Source of the DNA: CAZMIL01 sp964566425
GTDB lineage: Bacteria; Patescibacteriota; Microgenomatia; UBA1406; GWC2-37-13
Direction: 5' to 3'
Length of the DNA: 18,889 nt
Assembly (NCBI GenBank): GCA_964566425.1
Contig: CAZMIL010000014.1
Coordinates: 1-18,889, forward strand
Shown: one piece after another, positions 13,672 through 18,889 of the stretch
How the letters are laid out: every line of letters begins with the position of its first letter
How positions within the stretch are numbered: position 1 is the first letter of the stretch
Notes under the pieces: model-generated
Seen by the model: only the letters and a program-made list of their open reading frames with translations
What the model was told of the DNA's origin: nothing
Database searches by the model: none
Position numbers and translations under genes: made by a program

Positions 13672-15606
13672 TTAGACGTCGAGATTGGCCAAATGGGCAT
13701 GGGTAACGATAAATTTCTTGCGCGGGGGGACTTCTTCCCCCATCAACATGCTAAAAGTATAATCGGCTTCTTGGGTATCGGCGATTGTTACCTGCTTCAA
13801 GACCCTGTTGGCAGGATTCATGGTCGTTTCCCAGAGCTGTTCGGGATTCATTTCCCCCAACCCCTTGTAGCGTTGAATGCTGACAGATTGTGAATCAGAC
13901 TCTTTCAAAATCGTATTTAATTCCTCTTGAGAATAAGCGTATTTGCTCGTTTTTCCAGCTTGGGTTTTAAACAACGGAGGCTGAGCGACATATAAATACC
14001 CTCTTTGAACGACATCCGGCAAATGACGAAAAAAGAAAGTCAAGATCAGTGTGCGAATATGTTCACCGTCGACATCGGCATCGGTCATGATGATAATTTT
14101 GTGATAACGCAACTTTTGGTGATCAATGTTTTCGCCGATTCCCATTCCTAGAGCAACGACTAGATCTTTCAACTCCTTAAACGATAAAACCTTATCGAGA
14201 TAGGCTCTTTCGGTGTTGAGGATTTTACCCCGCAAGGGCAAGATGGCTTGGAAACGGCGATCTCTTCCCTGCTTGGCCGAGCCGCCGGCAGAATCTCCCT
14301 CAACAATAAAAATTTCTGACAGGGATGGATCTTTTTCCTGACAGTCGGCCAGTTTTCCTGGCAAACTTGCCCCCTCCAGAGCCCCTTTTCGTAAGACAGC
14401 CTCCTTTGCGGCTTTCGCCGCCAATCTGGCTTTTTGCGCCAAAAAGACTTTCCCCAAAACTTCGCGGCCGACTTTGGGATTTTCTTCAAAGAAAGTTTCC
14501 AAATAGTCAAAAACCGCTTGTTGAACCAGCGCTTGCACTTCAGAATTACCTAATTTATTTTTCGTTTGACCTTCGAATTGCAAGTTGGTCGACGGCATTT
14601 TGACAAAAATGATCGCGGAAAGACCTTCTTTAACATCATCTCCGCTTAATGCTTCACGATAATCTTTTTCACTTAAAGTTTTTTTTGCATAATTATTTAC
14701 AGCTTTGGTTAAAGCGATACGAAAACCAGTTAAATGCGTTCCGCCTTCGTGAGTGTTGATAACATTGACAAAAGACATAACGTGTTCGCTGATAGAATCG
14801 TTATATTGAATTGCTACTTCGACTCCCTTATCGTCGACTTGTTTTTTGATATAGATTGGGTCATGGAGTGCCCGTTTGCCGCGATTGATATCTTTAACCA
14901 ACGACAAAATTCCGCCATCAAACAGATAAGCCGCGCGATCATTAACATCTAAGTTCTCGATTTTGAAATATACTCCATTAATTAGATAGGCTCGTTCTTT
15001 AATCTGTTTTTTGAAAGCAGAATAGTTTATCTTGATAGTTTCGGTAAAAATTTCCTTGTCTGGTAAAAAGGAAATTGCGGTTCCGACTTCGGATTCGAAA
15101 TTCAAGACAGATTTGTCGACTCTTTTCACCGCTGTAATCGGTTTGCCTCTCTTGTATTCCTGGCGATAGAGCTGGCCGTCTCTGCGAACTTCTACGATCA
15201 TATGTTCGGATAGCGCATTAACCACTGAAGCTCCTACTCCATGCAGCCCGCCGGAAACTTTATAAGCAGAAGTAGTAAATTTACCTCCGGCGTGGAGCTT
15301 GGTCATTACTAACTCCAGAGCCGAAAGTTTATATTTGGGATTTTTTTCAACCGGAATCCCGCGACCATCATCGAGGACTGTTAAGTAATTGTTTTTTTCG
15401 ATGCGAATATAGATATTTTTGCAATAGCCGGCGAGCGCCTCATCAACAGCATTATCAACAATTTCTCTTAGACATTCGTTAACTCCGTATTGAGAGGTTG
15501 TTCCGATATACATTCCCGGTCTTTTTCTTACCGGCTCTAGTCCTTCCAGAACAACGATATGCTCTGCGCCGTACTTAGATTTAGTAGCTATTTTAGCCTT
15601 AGCCAT
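13672..15606 (-). CDS. gyrB: DNA gyrase subunit B
   Basis: The 644-residue ATPase subunit of gyrase. The GHKL ATP-binding domain shows VRKRPGMYIGTT, then EIVDNAVDEALAG with the catalytic Glu, DDGRGIPV, and the lid segment KVSGGLHGVGASVVNALS. The transducer domain follows. The TOPRIM domain has IFIVEGDSAGGSAKQGRDR, LRGKILN and the metal-binding MTDADVDGEHIRTL. The C-terminal end has QRYKGLGEMNPEQLWETTM and IVTHAHLANLDV. The length matches short Gram-positive-type GyrB without the enterobacterial insertion. Partner identity as gyrase rather than topoisomerase IV rests on the GyrA box in gyrA two genes downstream. The ATG at 15604-15606 is preceded by a TATAAT box only 8 nt away, predicting a leaderless or near-leaderless transcript. 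gyrB-ppa-gyrA look like one unit. Confidence 0.97.
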   Translation of the reverse strand: MAKAKIATKSKYGAEHIVVLEGLEPVRKRPGMYIGTTSQYGVNECLREIVDNAVDEALAGYCKNIYIRIEKNNYLTVLDDGRGIPVEKNPKYKLSALELVMTKLHAGGKFTTSAYKVSGGLHGVGASVVNALSEHMIVEVRRDGQLYRQEYKRGKPITAVKRVDKSVLNFESEVGTAISFLPDKEIFTETIKINYSAFKKQIKERAYLINGVYFKIENLDVNDRAAYLFDGGILSLVKDINRGKRALHDPIYIKKQVDDKGVEVAIQYNDSISEHVMSFVNVINTHEGGTHLTGFRIALTKAVNNYAKKTLSEKDYREALSGDDVKEGLSAIIFVKMPSTNLQFEGQTKNKLGNSEVQALVQQAVFDYLETFFEENPKVGREVLGKVFLAQKARLAAKAAKEAVLRKGALEGASLPGKLADCQEKDPSLSEIFIVEGDSAGGSAKQGRDRRFQAILPLRGKILNTERAYLDKVLSFKELKDLVVALGMGIGENIDHQKLRYHKIIIMTDADVDGEHIRTLILTFFFRHLPDVVQRGYLYVAQPPLFKTQAGKTSKYAYSQEELNTILKESDSQSVSIQRYKGLGEMNPEQLWETTMNPANRVLKQVTIADTQEADYTFSMLMGEEVPPRKKFIVTHAHLANLDV

Positions 15607-15614
15607 TATAGATA

Positions 15615-15643
15615 ATTATAATAGATTTTGCCTTGCTTTTCGA
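15615..15643 (-). promoter_or_regulatory. Promoter of gyrB-ppa-gyrA
   Basis: On the minus strand TCGAAA (15638-15643), a 17-bp spacer, then TATAAT (15615-15620). The start codon of gyrB begins 8 nt later, so the mRNA should begin within about two bases of the ATG. This is the one readable promoter here without a TG extension. Confidence 0.65.
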
Positions 15644-15650
15644 GCGTAAA

Positions 15651-15677
15651 AGATTCCGAAACAAGTTCGGGAATGGA
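15651..15677 (-). repeat. REP-like palindrome (copy C), possible terminator of rplJL
   Basis: Minus-strand reading: ATTCC, an unpaired C, GAA, a short CTTGT loop, then TTCGGAAT, giving an eight-pair stem with one bulge followed by CTTTT. It sits between the rplL stop and the gyrB promoter and closely matches copy D. The trailing T-rich stretch could let it terminate rplJL transcription. Confidence 0.6.
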
Positions 15678-15687
15678 CTTGAAATTT

Positions 15688-16086
15688 TTATTTCAATTCC
15701 ACTTTGGCTCCCGCAGTCTCGAGTTTTTTCTTAGCCTCTTCAGCGGCTTCCTTACGCACGTCTTTCAATAATTCTTGGGGTGCGCTGTCGACCAATTTTT
15801 TAGCTTCCATCAAACCTAAATTTTGATCGATTTCGCGAACGGCTTTAATCACGTTGAGTTTATTATCGCCGGCTGCTGCCAAAACCACCGTAAATGAAGT
15901 TTTTTCTTCAACTGGCTCTGCCGGTGCGCCTGCGCCTGCCGCGGCGCCTGCCGGAACTGTCATCGCGACCACGCCAAATTTATCTTCAAGATATTTAGTC
16001 AACTCTGCAACTTCAACCACCGTTAAACCTTCAATTTCTTTAGCGATTTTTTCCAACTTTGCTGCTAATTTTTTTTCATCCGCCAT
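15688..16086 (-). CDS. rplL: 50S ribosomal protein bL12 (L7/L12)
   Basis: The 132-residue stalk protein recruits translational GTPases such as EF-Tu, EF-G and LepA. It has an N-terminal dimerisation helix region (KLAAKLEKIAKEIEGLTVVEVAELTKYLEDKFGV), an Ala/Gly/Pro-rich hinge (AGAAAGAGAPAEPVEE) and the conserved C-terminal domain. The latter contains FTVVLAAAGDNKLNVIKAVREI and LGLMEAKKLVDSAP, although the usual TGLGL is DQNLGL. An in-frame TTG two codons upstream is rejected, because the perfect Shine-Dalgarno AAGGAGGTGA is correctly spaced (9 nt) only for the ATG at 16084-16086. That site overlaps the TAA stop of rplJ, implying coupling and reinitiation, in keeping with the several copies of bL12 needed per uL10. 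Confidence 0.97.
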   Translation of the reverse strand: MADEKKLAAKLEKIAKEIEGLTVVEVAELTKYLEDKFGVVAMTVPAGAAAGAGAPAEPVEEKTSFTVVLAAAGDNKLNVIKAVREIDQNLGLMEAKKLVDSAPQELLKDVRKEAAEEAKKKLETAGAKVELK

Positions 16087-16092
16087 ATACAA

Positions 16093-16102
16093 TCACCTCC
16101 TT
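16093..16102 (-). promoter_or_regulatory. Strong Shine-Dalgarno site of rplL
   Basis: AAGGAGGTGA on the minus strand, fully complementary to the anti-Shine-Dalgarno core and partly overlapping the rplJ stop codon. It is the only strong ribosome binding site in the window and decides the rplL start. Confidence 0.85.
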
Positions 16103-16637
16103 ATTGCTGTTTCTCTTTTCCTTTTAAGACATATGTCAATTTAGTAACATTGTATTTCAGCGACCAAACAAGTTTTGCTTGCGGGCTTTTCAGTGAAGCG
16201 AGCAACATTGCCATTAATTGATCCTTGCCGGGAAGAAGTGCAATCTTTGTCAATTCTTCTGCTGGGTAAAGTTTTTTTTCTAACAATCCAAATTTAAAAG
16301 TTAGATTTTTTTCGTCTTTAGTAGTTTTAGCAAAAATATTTAATCCTTGAAGGTAGTCTTCTCCCAAAGTTAACAAAGCAGCATTTTCTTTTAGAGGAAA
16401 AACTTTCTTGGTAAGTTCTTTGAAATCTGCTTGCTGTTTGACTAACTTTTTAATTGCTTTTTCAAATAAGCTTAATTTGATGACACGTAGTTTAGCATCG
16501 CCTTTCTTGAGCTCTTTTCTTAAATTTTCCAAGGCCTTGTGGGAAGTATTTCCGAATTGGATCAAAGCAAAATGTTTACTTGTAGTTAAAAGTTTGGATA
16601 GAACATCAACCTGCAGTTTTTTTGTTTGACTGGCCAT
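16101..16637 (-). CDS. rplJ: 50S ribosomal protein uL10
   Basis: The 178-residue protein anchors bL12 dimers to the stalk base of the large subunit. The N-terminal half binds 23S rRNA and uL11 (LQVDVLSKLLTTSKHFALIQFGNTSHKALENLRKELKKGDAKLRVIKLSLFEKAI). The C-terminal part holds GLLEKKLYPAEELTKIALLPGKDQLMAMLLASLKSPQAKLVWSLKYNVTKLTYVLKGKEK, matching the usual LASLPSREELLAxLLGxLxAP pattern and the bL12-binding helix. The gene starts at ATG 16635-16637 after an unusually long leader for this window (about 85 nt), and it is followed 14 nt later by rplL. The usual neighbours rplK and rplA are not next to it; rpmE and a release factor gene are upstream instead. Confidence 0.94.
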   Translation of the reverse strand: MASQTKKLQVDVLSKLLTTSKHFALIQFGNTSHKALENLRKELKKGDAKLRVIKLSLFEKAIKKLVKQQADFKELTKKVFPLKENAALLTLGEDYLQGLNIFAKTTKDEKNLTFKFGLLEKKLYPAEELTKIALLPGKDQLMAMLLASLKSPQAKLVWSLKYNVTKLTYVLKGKEKQQ

Positions 16638-16723
16638 ATGTTTTTACCTGTCCGCTTAATTAAACGGCGCTCCCCGGGGAAATTAATGTTTTAGGTTTGT
16701 TAAACAACCCCAGATCTCGGCAA
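16638..16723 (-). promoter_or_regulatory. Predicted 5' leader of rplJL, possible uL10 autoregulatory site
   Basis: The region from the predicted transcription start to the rplJ ATG is about 85 nt. It contains hairpin-forming segments: CCGTTT-AATT-AAGCGG (minus strand, near 16645-16660), CCCCGGGG and GGTT...AACC. In many bacteria the uL10(bL12) complex represses its own operon by binding the rplJ leader. The exact kink-turn consensus was not identified here, so the regulatory role is inference from position and from the contrast with the other, leaderless promoters. Confidence 0.4.
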
Positions 16724-16729
16724 TCTTAA

Positions 16730-16758
16730 ATTATAGCACTAATTAGATCCCGAATCAA
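16730..16758 (-). promoter_or_regulatory. Promoter of rplJ-rplL, with -35 inside a REP-like repeat
   Basis: Minus strand: TTGATT (16753-16758), 17-bp spacer, TGC-TATAAT (16736-16738 and 16730-16735). This is the best-formed promoter in the window. The TTGATT hexamer lies within the loop and right arm of repeat copy D. Confidence 0.8.
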
Positions 16759-16771
16759 GTTCAGGATGGCG
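16745..16771 (-). repeat. REP-like palindrome (copy D)
   Basis: Minus-strand reading: ATCCTGAA, loop CTTGA, TTCGGGAT, an eight-pair stem with one G-U. It matches copy C at most positions, including the flanking CCAT and ATCT. It lies between the rpmE stop (16784) and the rplJ -10. Confidence 0.65.
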
Positions 16772-16783
16772 CGACGCTTAGCA

Positions 16784-17086
16784 TTAAATCTCATTGAGAA
16801 GTTCTTTAAGGGTTTTTGGTCGGTTTTCTTCGCTAACATTTCTTTTTTTAGCCTTTTTTTTGAGTAGAGTTTCCCGCATCTGCTCGGCCAATTGTTGTTT
16901 TTGTTTGAAGCGCTCGACTTTACCTTGGGTGTCGATAAATTTATGTTCACCGGTGTAAAAGGGATGGCACTTTGAACAAACGTCAACGGTGATGTGTTTT
17001 TTAGTGGAAGTGGTCATAAAAGTATTACCGCAGGAACAAATAACCTGGGCGTCTGTAAACACAACCGGATGAATATTGGCTCTCAT
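16784..17086 (-). CDS. rpmE: 50S ribosomal protein bL31, zinc-binding type
   Basis: The 100-residue protein sits in the central protuberance and bridges the two ribosomal subunits. The first 70 residues are typical bL31: MRANIHPVVFTDAQVICSCGNTF, then DVCSKCHPFYTG and a conserved GKVERF. Four cysteines (two in CSC near residue 18, two in CSKC near residue 38) mark the zinc-containing C+ form. A basic, then acidic C-terminal tail of about 30 residues (KKKAKKRNVSEENRPKTLKELLNEI) extends beyond the common length. The gene has its own extended -10 promoter just after the terminator of the upstream release factor gene. No Shine-Dalgarno precedes the ATG at 17084-17086. Confidence 0.95.
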   Translation of the reverse strand: MRANIHPVVFTDAQVICSCGNTFMTTSTKKHITVDVCSKCHPFYTGEHKFIDTQGKVERFKQKQQLAEQMRETLLKKKAKKRNVSEENRPKTLKELLNEI

Positions 17087-17108
17087 GATATTAAAGTTTA
17101 AAGTGTAA

Positions 17109-17130
17109 GTTTTCTATTATAACAGAAAAC
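17109..17130. promoter_or_regulatory. Inverted repeat around the rpmE -10, candidate operator
   Basis: GTTTTCT (17109-17115) and AGAAAAC (17124-17130) form a perfect 7-bp inverted repeat with 8 nt between the arms. The rpmE TATAAT lies in the centre. It would fall upstream of the transcript, so a protein-binding site is more likely than an RNA hairpin. It may also be chance in an AT-rich spacer. Confidence 0.35.
17116..17124 (-). promoter_or_regulatory. Extended -10 promoter of rpmE
   Basis: TGT-TATAAT on the minus strand, about 12-20 bp downstream of the terminator of the preceding gene; no consensus -35. The expected start near 17109 gives a leader of about 22 nt with no Shine-Dalgarno. 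Confidence 0.65.
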
Positions 17131-17132
17131 CA

Positions 17133-17156
17133 CAAAAAAATCCGCCGAAGCGGATA
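17133..17156 (-). terminator. Intrinsic terminator after the hisS-release factor unit
   Basis: On the minus strand ATCCGC, a TTCG tetraloop and GCGGAT are followed at once by six further Ts. The C(UUCG)G loop is an especially stable type. It lies 22 nt after the release factor stop. Adjacent ATATTTTT on the other side could give weak activity in the opposite direction. Confidence 0.9.
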
Positions 17157-17177
17157 TTTTTGGCGGCCAGCAACAGT

Positions 17178-17864
17178 TTATTGGAGAATCTTATCCCACC
17201 TGCCTTGTTCGATGACGTCTTCGAGATTGTGAAAGCTCTTGCCGAGGCGATGATCTGTGAGGCGATTTTGGGGAAAATTATAGGTGCGGATTTTATCAGC
17301 TCGTTCTCCGCTACCCACGTTTTGGACATATGAATAGACCAAACCTTTGCGTTTTTCCTCCTCCAGTTGAAATAATTTACTGGCCAGCAGCTCTAAAGCT
17401 ATTTTTCGGTTAGCTTCTTGATAGCGTTCTCTGCTCGCCGTTACGACGAGTCCGGTTGGTTTATGTGTTAGCCGAACTGCTGTGGATACCTTATTGACAT
17501 TTTGACCTCCGTGGCCTCCTGCTCGAAAAAATTGCCATTCAAGATTGCTGGGATTGAGCTTGACACTAGCTTCTTGAATATGCGGTAGGACAACAATTAC
17601 CGCGGTTGAAGTATGAATTCTTCCCTTTTTTTCGGTTGTTGGAATTCTTTGAACGCGATGAACGCCGGTTTCCCGGGAAAAAAAATGAAAAGCGTTTTCA
17701 CCTTGGATTTTGATTATATTTTCGTCAAGATACCAAAATCTAAATCCCTTTCTTTGTGCAAATTTTATATACGATAAGAGAAGTTCTTTCGACCAGAGCT
17801 TAGCTTCGTCTCCTCCCACACCTGGAAGGGCTTCGATGATGGTTATGTTGGGATCGACTAACAT
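17178..17864 (-). CDS. prfA: RF1-type peptide chain release factor lacking domain 1
   Basis: The 228-residue protein matches the catalytic core of class I release factors, which recognise stop codons and trigger peptide release. EALPGVGGDEAKLWSKELL (about residues 11-29) is the start of RF1 domain 2. VHRVQRIPTTEKKGRIHTS carries PTT at 75-77, the PxT tripeptide of RF1 (UAA/UAG) and not the SPF of RF2. RAGGHGGQNVNK contains the catalytic GGQ at 119-121, and TYNFPQNRLTDHR follows. Compared with E. coli RF1 (360 residues), the roughly 105-residue helical domain 1 is absent, a loop of about 10 residues in domain 2 is missing, and the C-terminal tail is short. The hisS stop lies 8 nt upstream, so there is no room for domain 1. 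PrfH-like factors are also short, but the PxT motif favours RF1. Confidence 0.85.
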   Translation of the reverse strand: MLVDPNITIIEALPGVGGDEAKLWSKELLLSYIKFAQRKGFRFWYLDENIIKIQGENAFHFFSRETGVHRVQRIPTTEKKGRIHTSTAVIVVLPHIQEASVKLNPSNLEWQFFRAGGHGGQNVNKVSTAVRLTHKPTGLVVTASRERYQEANRKIALELLASKLFQLEEEKRKGLVYSYVQNVGSGERADKIRTYNFPQNRLTDHRLGKSFHNLEDVIEQGRWDKILQ

Positions 17865-17872
17865 GATGGAAA

Positions 17873-18889
17873 TTAACTTTTGTAGATCGTTTCAAACGTC
17901 CACCACTTGGTGCGTGAGGATAGCCGTTTGATTAATTTTTCAAGCGTAAGCTGCTCTTGTTTTCTTGATTTAAGGTCTTTGAGAGTCAAAGTGTCGTTAT
18001 TCACCTCTTCGGGTCCGATAATCACCGCATAAGGAATCTCTTTACGATCTGCGTATTTGAGCTGCTGTTCTAATTTAGCCTTGTCCAGATAGAGTTCGAC
18101 GTTTATTTCTGCTTCTCGCAATTTTGCTGCGAGCTGTAGGCTTTGAGCTTCATATTCGGGAAAAACCGTGACTAAAACTCTAGTTAGAGAGTCGTTTAGT
18201 TGTTGCGGAAAGAGCTTCTGTTCATCCATCGCGTCTATCATTCTATCAAAGCCGAAGGCAAAACCAACCGCTGGAATTTGTTTTCCGGCAAATATGCCAA
18301 TGAGATTGTCATAGCGGCCTCCTCCTCCTACCGAGCCACCCGTGTACCCTTCGACTTCAACCTCAAAAATCAAGCCGGTGTAATAATCCAAGCCGCGAGC
18401 TAAAGTTGGCTCAAAAAACAGCATTTTTTCATCTACTCCGGCTTCTTTCAGGAGCTTCATTACTTCTTGTGCTCTGGCAGTAGATTTTTTATTCTGGATT
18501 GTCTCAATAATCTTTTCGTCCAAACTCATATTTTTGAACTCGCTTTTGACTTTCTCCACACCTACTTTTTTAAGCTTATCCAGAGCGATTACTGCCTCTT
18601 TTGGGAGGTTGGCAAAAACATCGCGGTCATTGATCAAAACGCGAGTATTATTAAATCCTAGGGCTTTGTAGCAGTCTAAAACTACTAAAATAATTTCTGC
18701 GTCGGAGGCCGGCGAAGCTGTTCCAACTGTATCAACGTCACACTGTAGAAACTCTCGATAACGACCCTTTTGGGTGTTTTCCGCTCTCCAGACTGACTGG
18801 ATTTGATAACGTTTGAAAGGGAAAATTATAGTTTGAACATTTTGCGTAATAAAGCGTGCTAAAGGAACGGTTTGGTCATAGCGCATGGC
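17873..18889 (-). CDS. hisS: Histidyl-tRNA synthetase, 5' end cut by the window edge
   Basis: The visible 338 codons cover most of this class II synthetase, which charges tRNA-His. The frame is open to the right edge (GCC before the first Met), so the N-terminus with motif 1 is missing. MRYDQTVPLARF is the histidine/ATP-site strand. The motif 2 loop reads WRAENTQKGRYREFLQCDVD. LARGLDYYTGLIFEVE is the HisA motif and GGGGRYDNL the HisB region; VGFAFGFDRM is motif 3. The C-terminal anticodon-binding domain begins at RVLVTVFPEYEAQSLQLA and includes VIIGPEEVNNDTLTLKDLKSRKQEQLTLEKLIKRL. The wording RYDxTVPLAR is the form shared with archaeal, eukaryotic and some bacterial HisRS. It ends in TAA, 8 nt before the release factor ATG, so the two are probably co-transcribed up to the terminator at 17133-17156. 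Confidence 0.96.
   Translation of the reverse strand, partial: AMRYDQTVPLARFITQNVQTIIFPFKRYQIQSVWRAENTQKGRYREFLQCDVDTVGTASPASDAEIILVVLDCYKALGFNNTRVLINDRDVFANLPKEAVIALDKLKKVGVEKVKSEFKNMSLDEKIIETIQNKKSTARAQEVMKLLKEAGVDEKMLFFEPTLARGLDYYTGLIFEVEVEGYTGGSVGGGGRYDNLIGIFAGKQIPAVGFAFGFDRMIDAMDEQKLFPQQLNDSLTRVLVTVFPEYEAQSLQLAAKLREAEINVELYLDKAKLEQQLKYADRKEIPYAVIIGPEEVNNDTLTLKDLKSRKQEQLTLEKLIKRLSSRTKWWTFETIYKS

Noticed and set aside
14169..14510. Open frame on the minus strand inside gyrB (113 codons)
   Set aside because: It is an alternative frame fully inside a conserved gene, basic and low-complexity, with no family motif.
16087..16092. TTG start for rplL
   Set aside because: It would leave only 3 nt after AGGAGG; the ATG two codons later has ideal spacing and the usual MADE-like start.
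16638..16783. Riboswitch in the rplJ upstream region
   Set aside because: No known riboswitch core was recognised; a ribosomal-protein leader is the simpler reading.
17478..17486. DnaA-box-like TGTGGATAC near gyrase genes, possible origin
   Set aside because: A single imperfect match inside the release factor gene, with no cluster, AT-rich unwinding region or dnaA nearby.

Overview
The window looks like a chromosomal piece of a streamlined bacterium, most likely a member of the Candidate Phyla Radiation (Patescibacteria, possibly Microgenomates-like). This is inferred from very tight gene packing, overlapping stops, short or absent mRNA leaders, few Shine-Dalgarno sites, divergent versions of core enzymes (FolD, a release factor without its first domain) and a tiny coiled-coil hypothetical gene. 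No full-length frame contains an internal TGA, so the standard bacterial code (table 11) applies. There are no tRNA or rRNA genes, CRISPR arrays, transposases or prophage genes.

Layout. (1) 1-3478, minus strand, AT-rich: a CDP-sugar operon read as rfbF (glucose-1-phosphate cytidylyltransferase), rfbG-like 4,6-dehydratase, a TylC3/TcaB9-type sugar C-methyltransferase and an RmlC-like epimerase, continuing off the left edge. Together they should turn glucose-1-phosphate into a CDP-activated, C-methyl-branched 6-deoxysugar. (2) 3572-6549, plus strand: a GT2 glycosyltransferase with C-terminal membrane helices and a multi-pass GT-C-type protein, a plausible lipid-linked sugar donor/transferase pair for cell-surface glycans. 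A divergent promoter pair (3479-3571) separates (1) from (2). (3) 6688-8400, plus strand: lepA (EF4), meeting a convergent small coiled-coil gene whose stop codon overlaps its own. (4) 8397-18889, minus strand, housekeeping: hisS (cut by the right edge) - release factor RF1-like - terminator - rpmE - rplJ-rplL - gyrB-ppa-gyrA - folD-miaA - small hypothetical.

Regulatory picture. Eight promoters can be read; seven carry an extended TGN -10 element. Four of them (rfbF, lepA, the small hypothetical gene, gyrB) place the -10 only 6-10 nt before the ATG, so the transcripts should be leaderless or nearly so. The only textbook Shine-Dalgarno site belongs to rplL, an internal operon gene. A family of about 28-bp REP-like palindromes occurs five times, always between housekeeping genes; one copy supplies the -35 box of the rplJL promoter.

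Most interesting items: the domain-1-less RF1 in a region where 17 of 18 stop codons are TAA or TAG; the REP-like family and its use as promoter and possibly terminator; the leaderless extended -10 promoter style; a GC-richer two-stem-loop element between the GT-C gene and lepA; and a GyrA quinolone pocket carrying Ala-Pro where E. coli has Ser83-Ala84.
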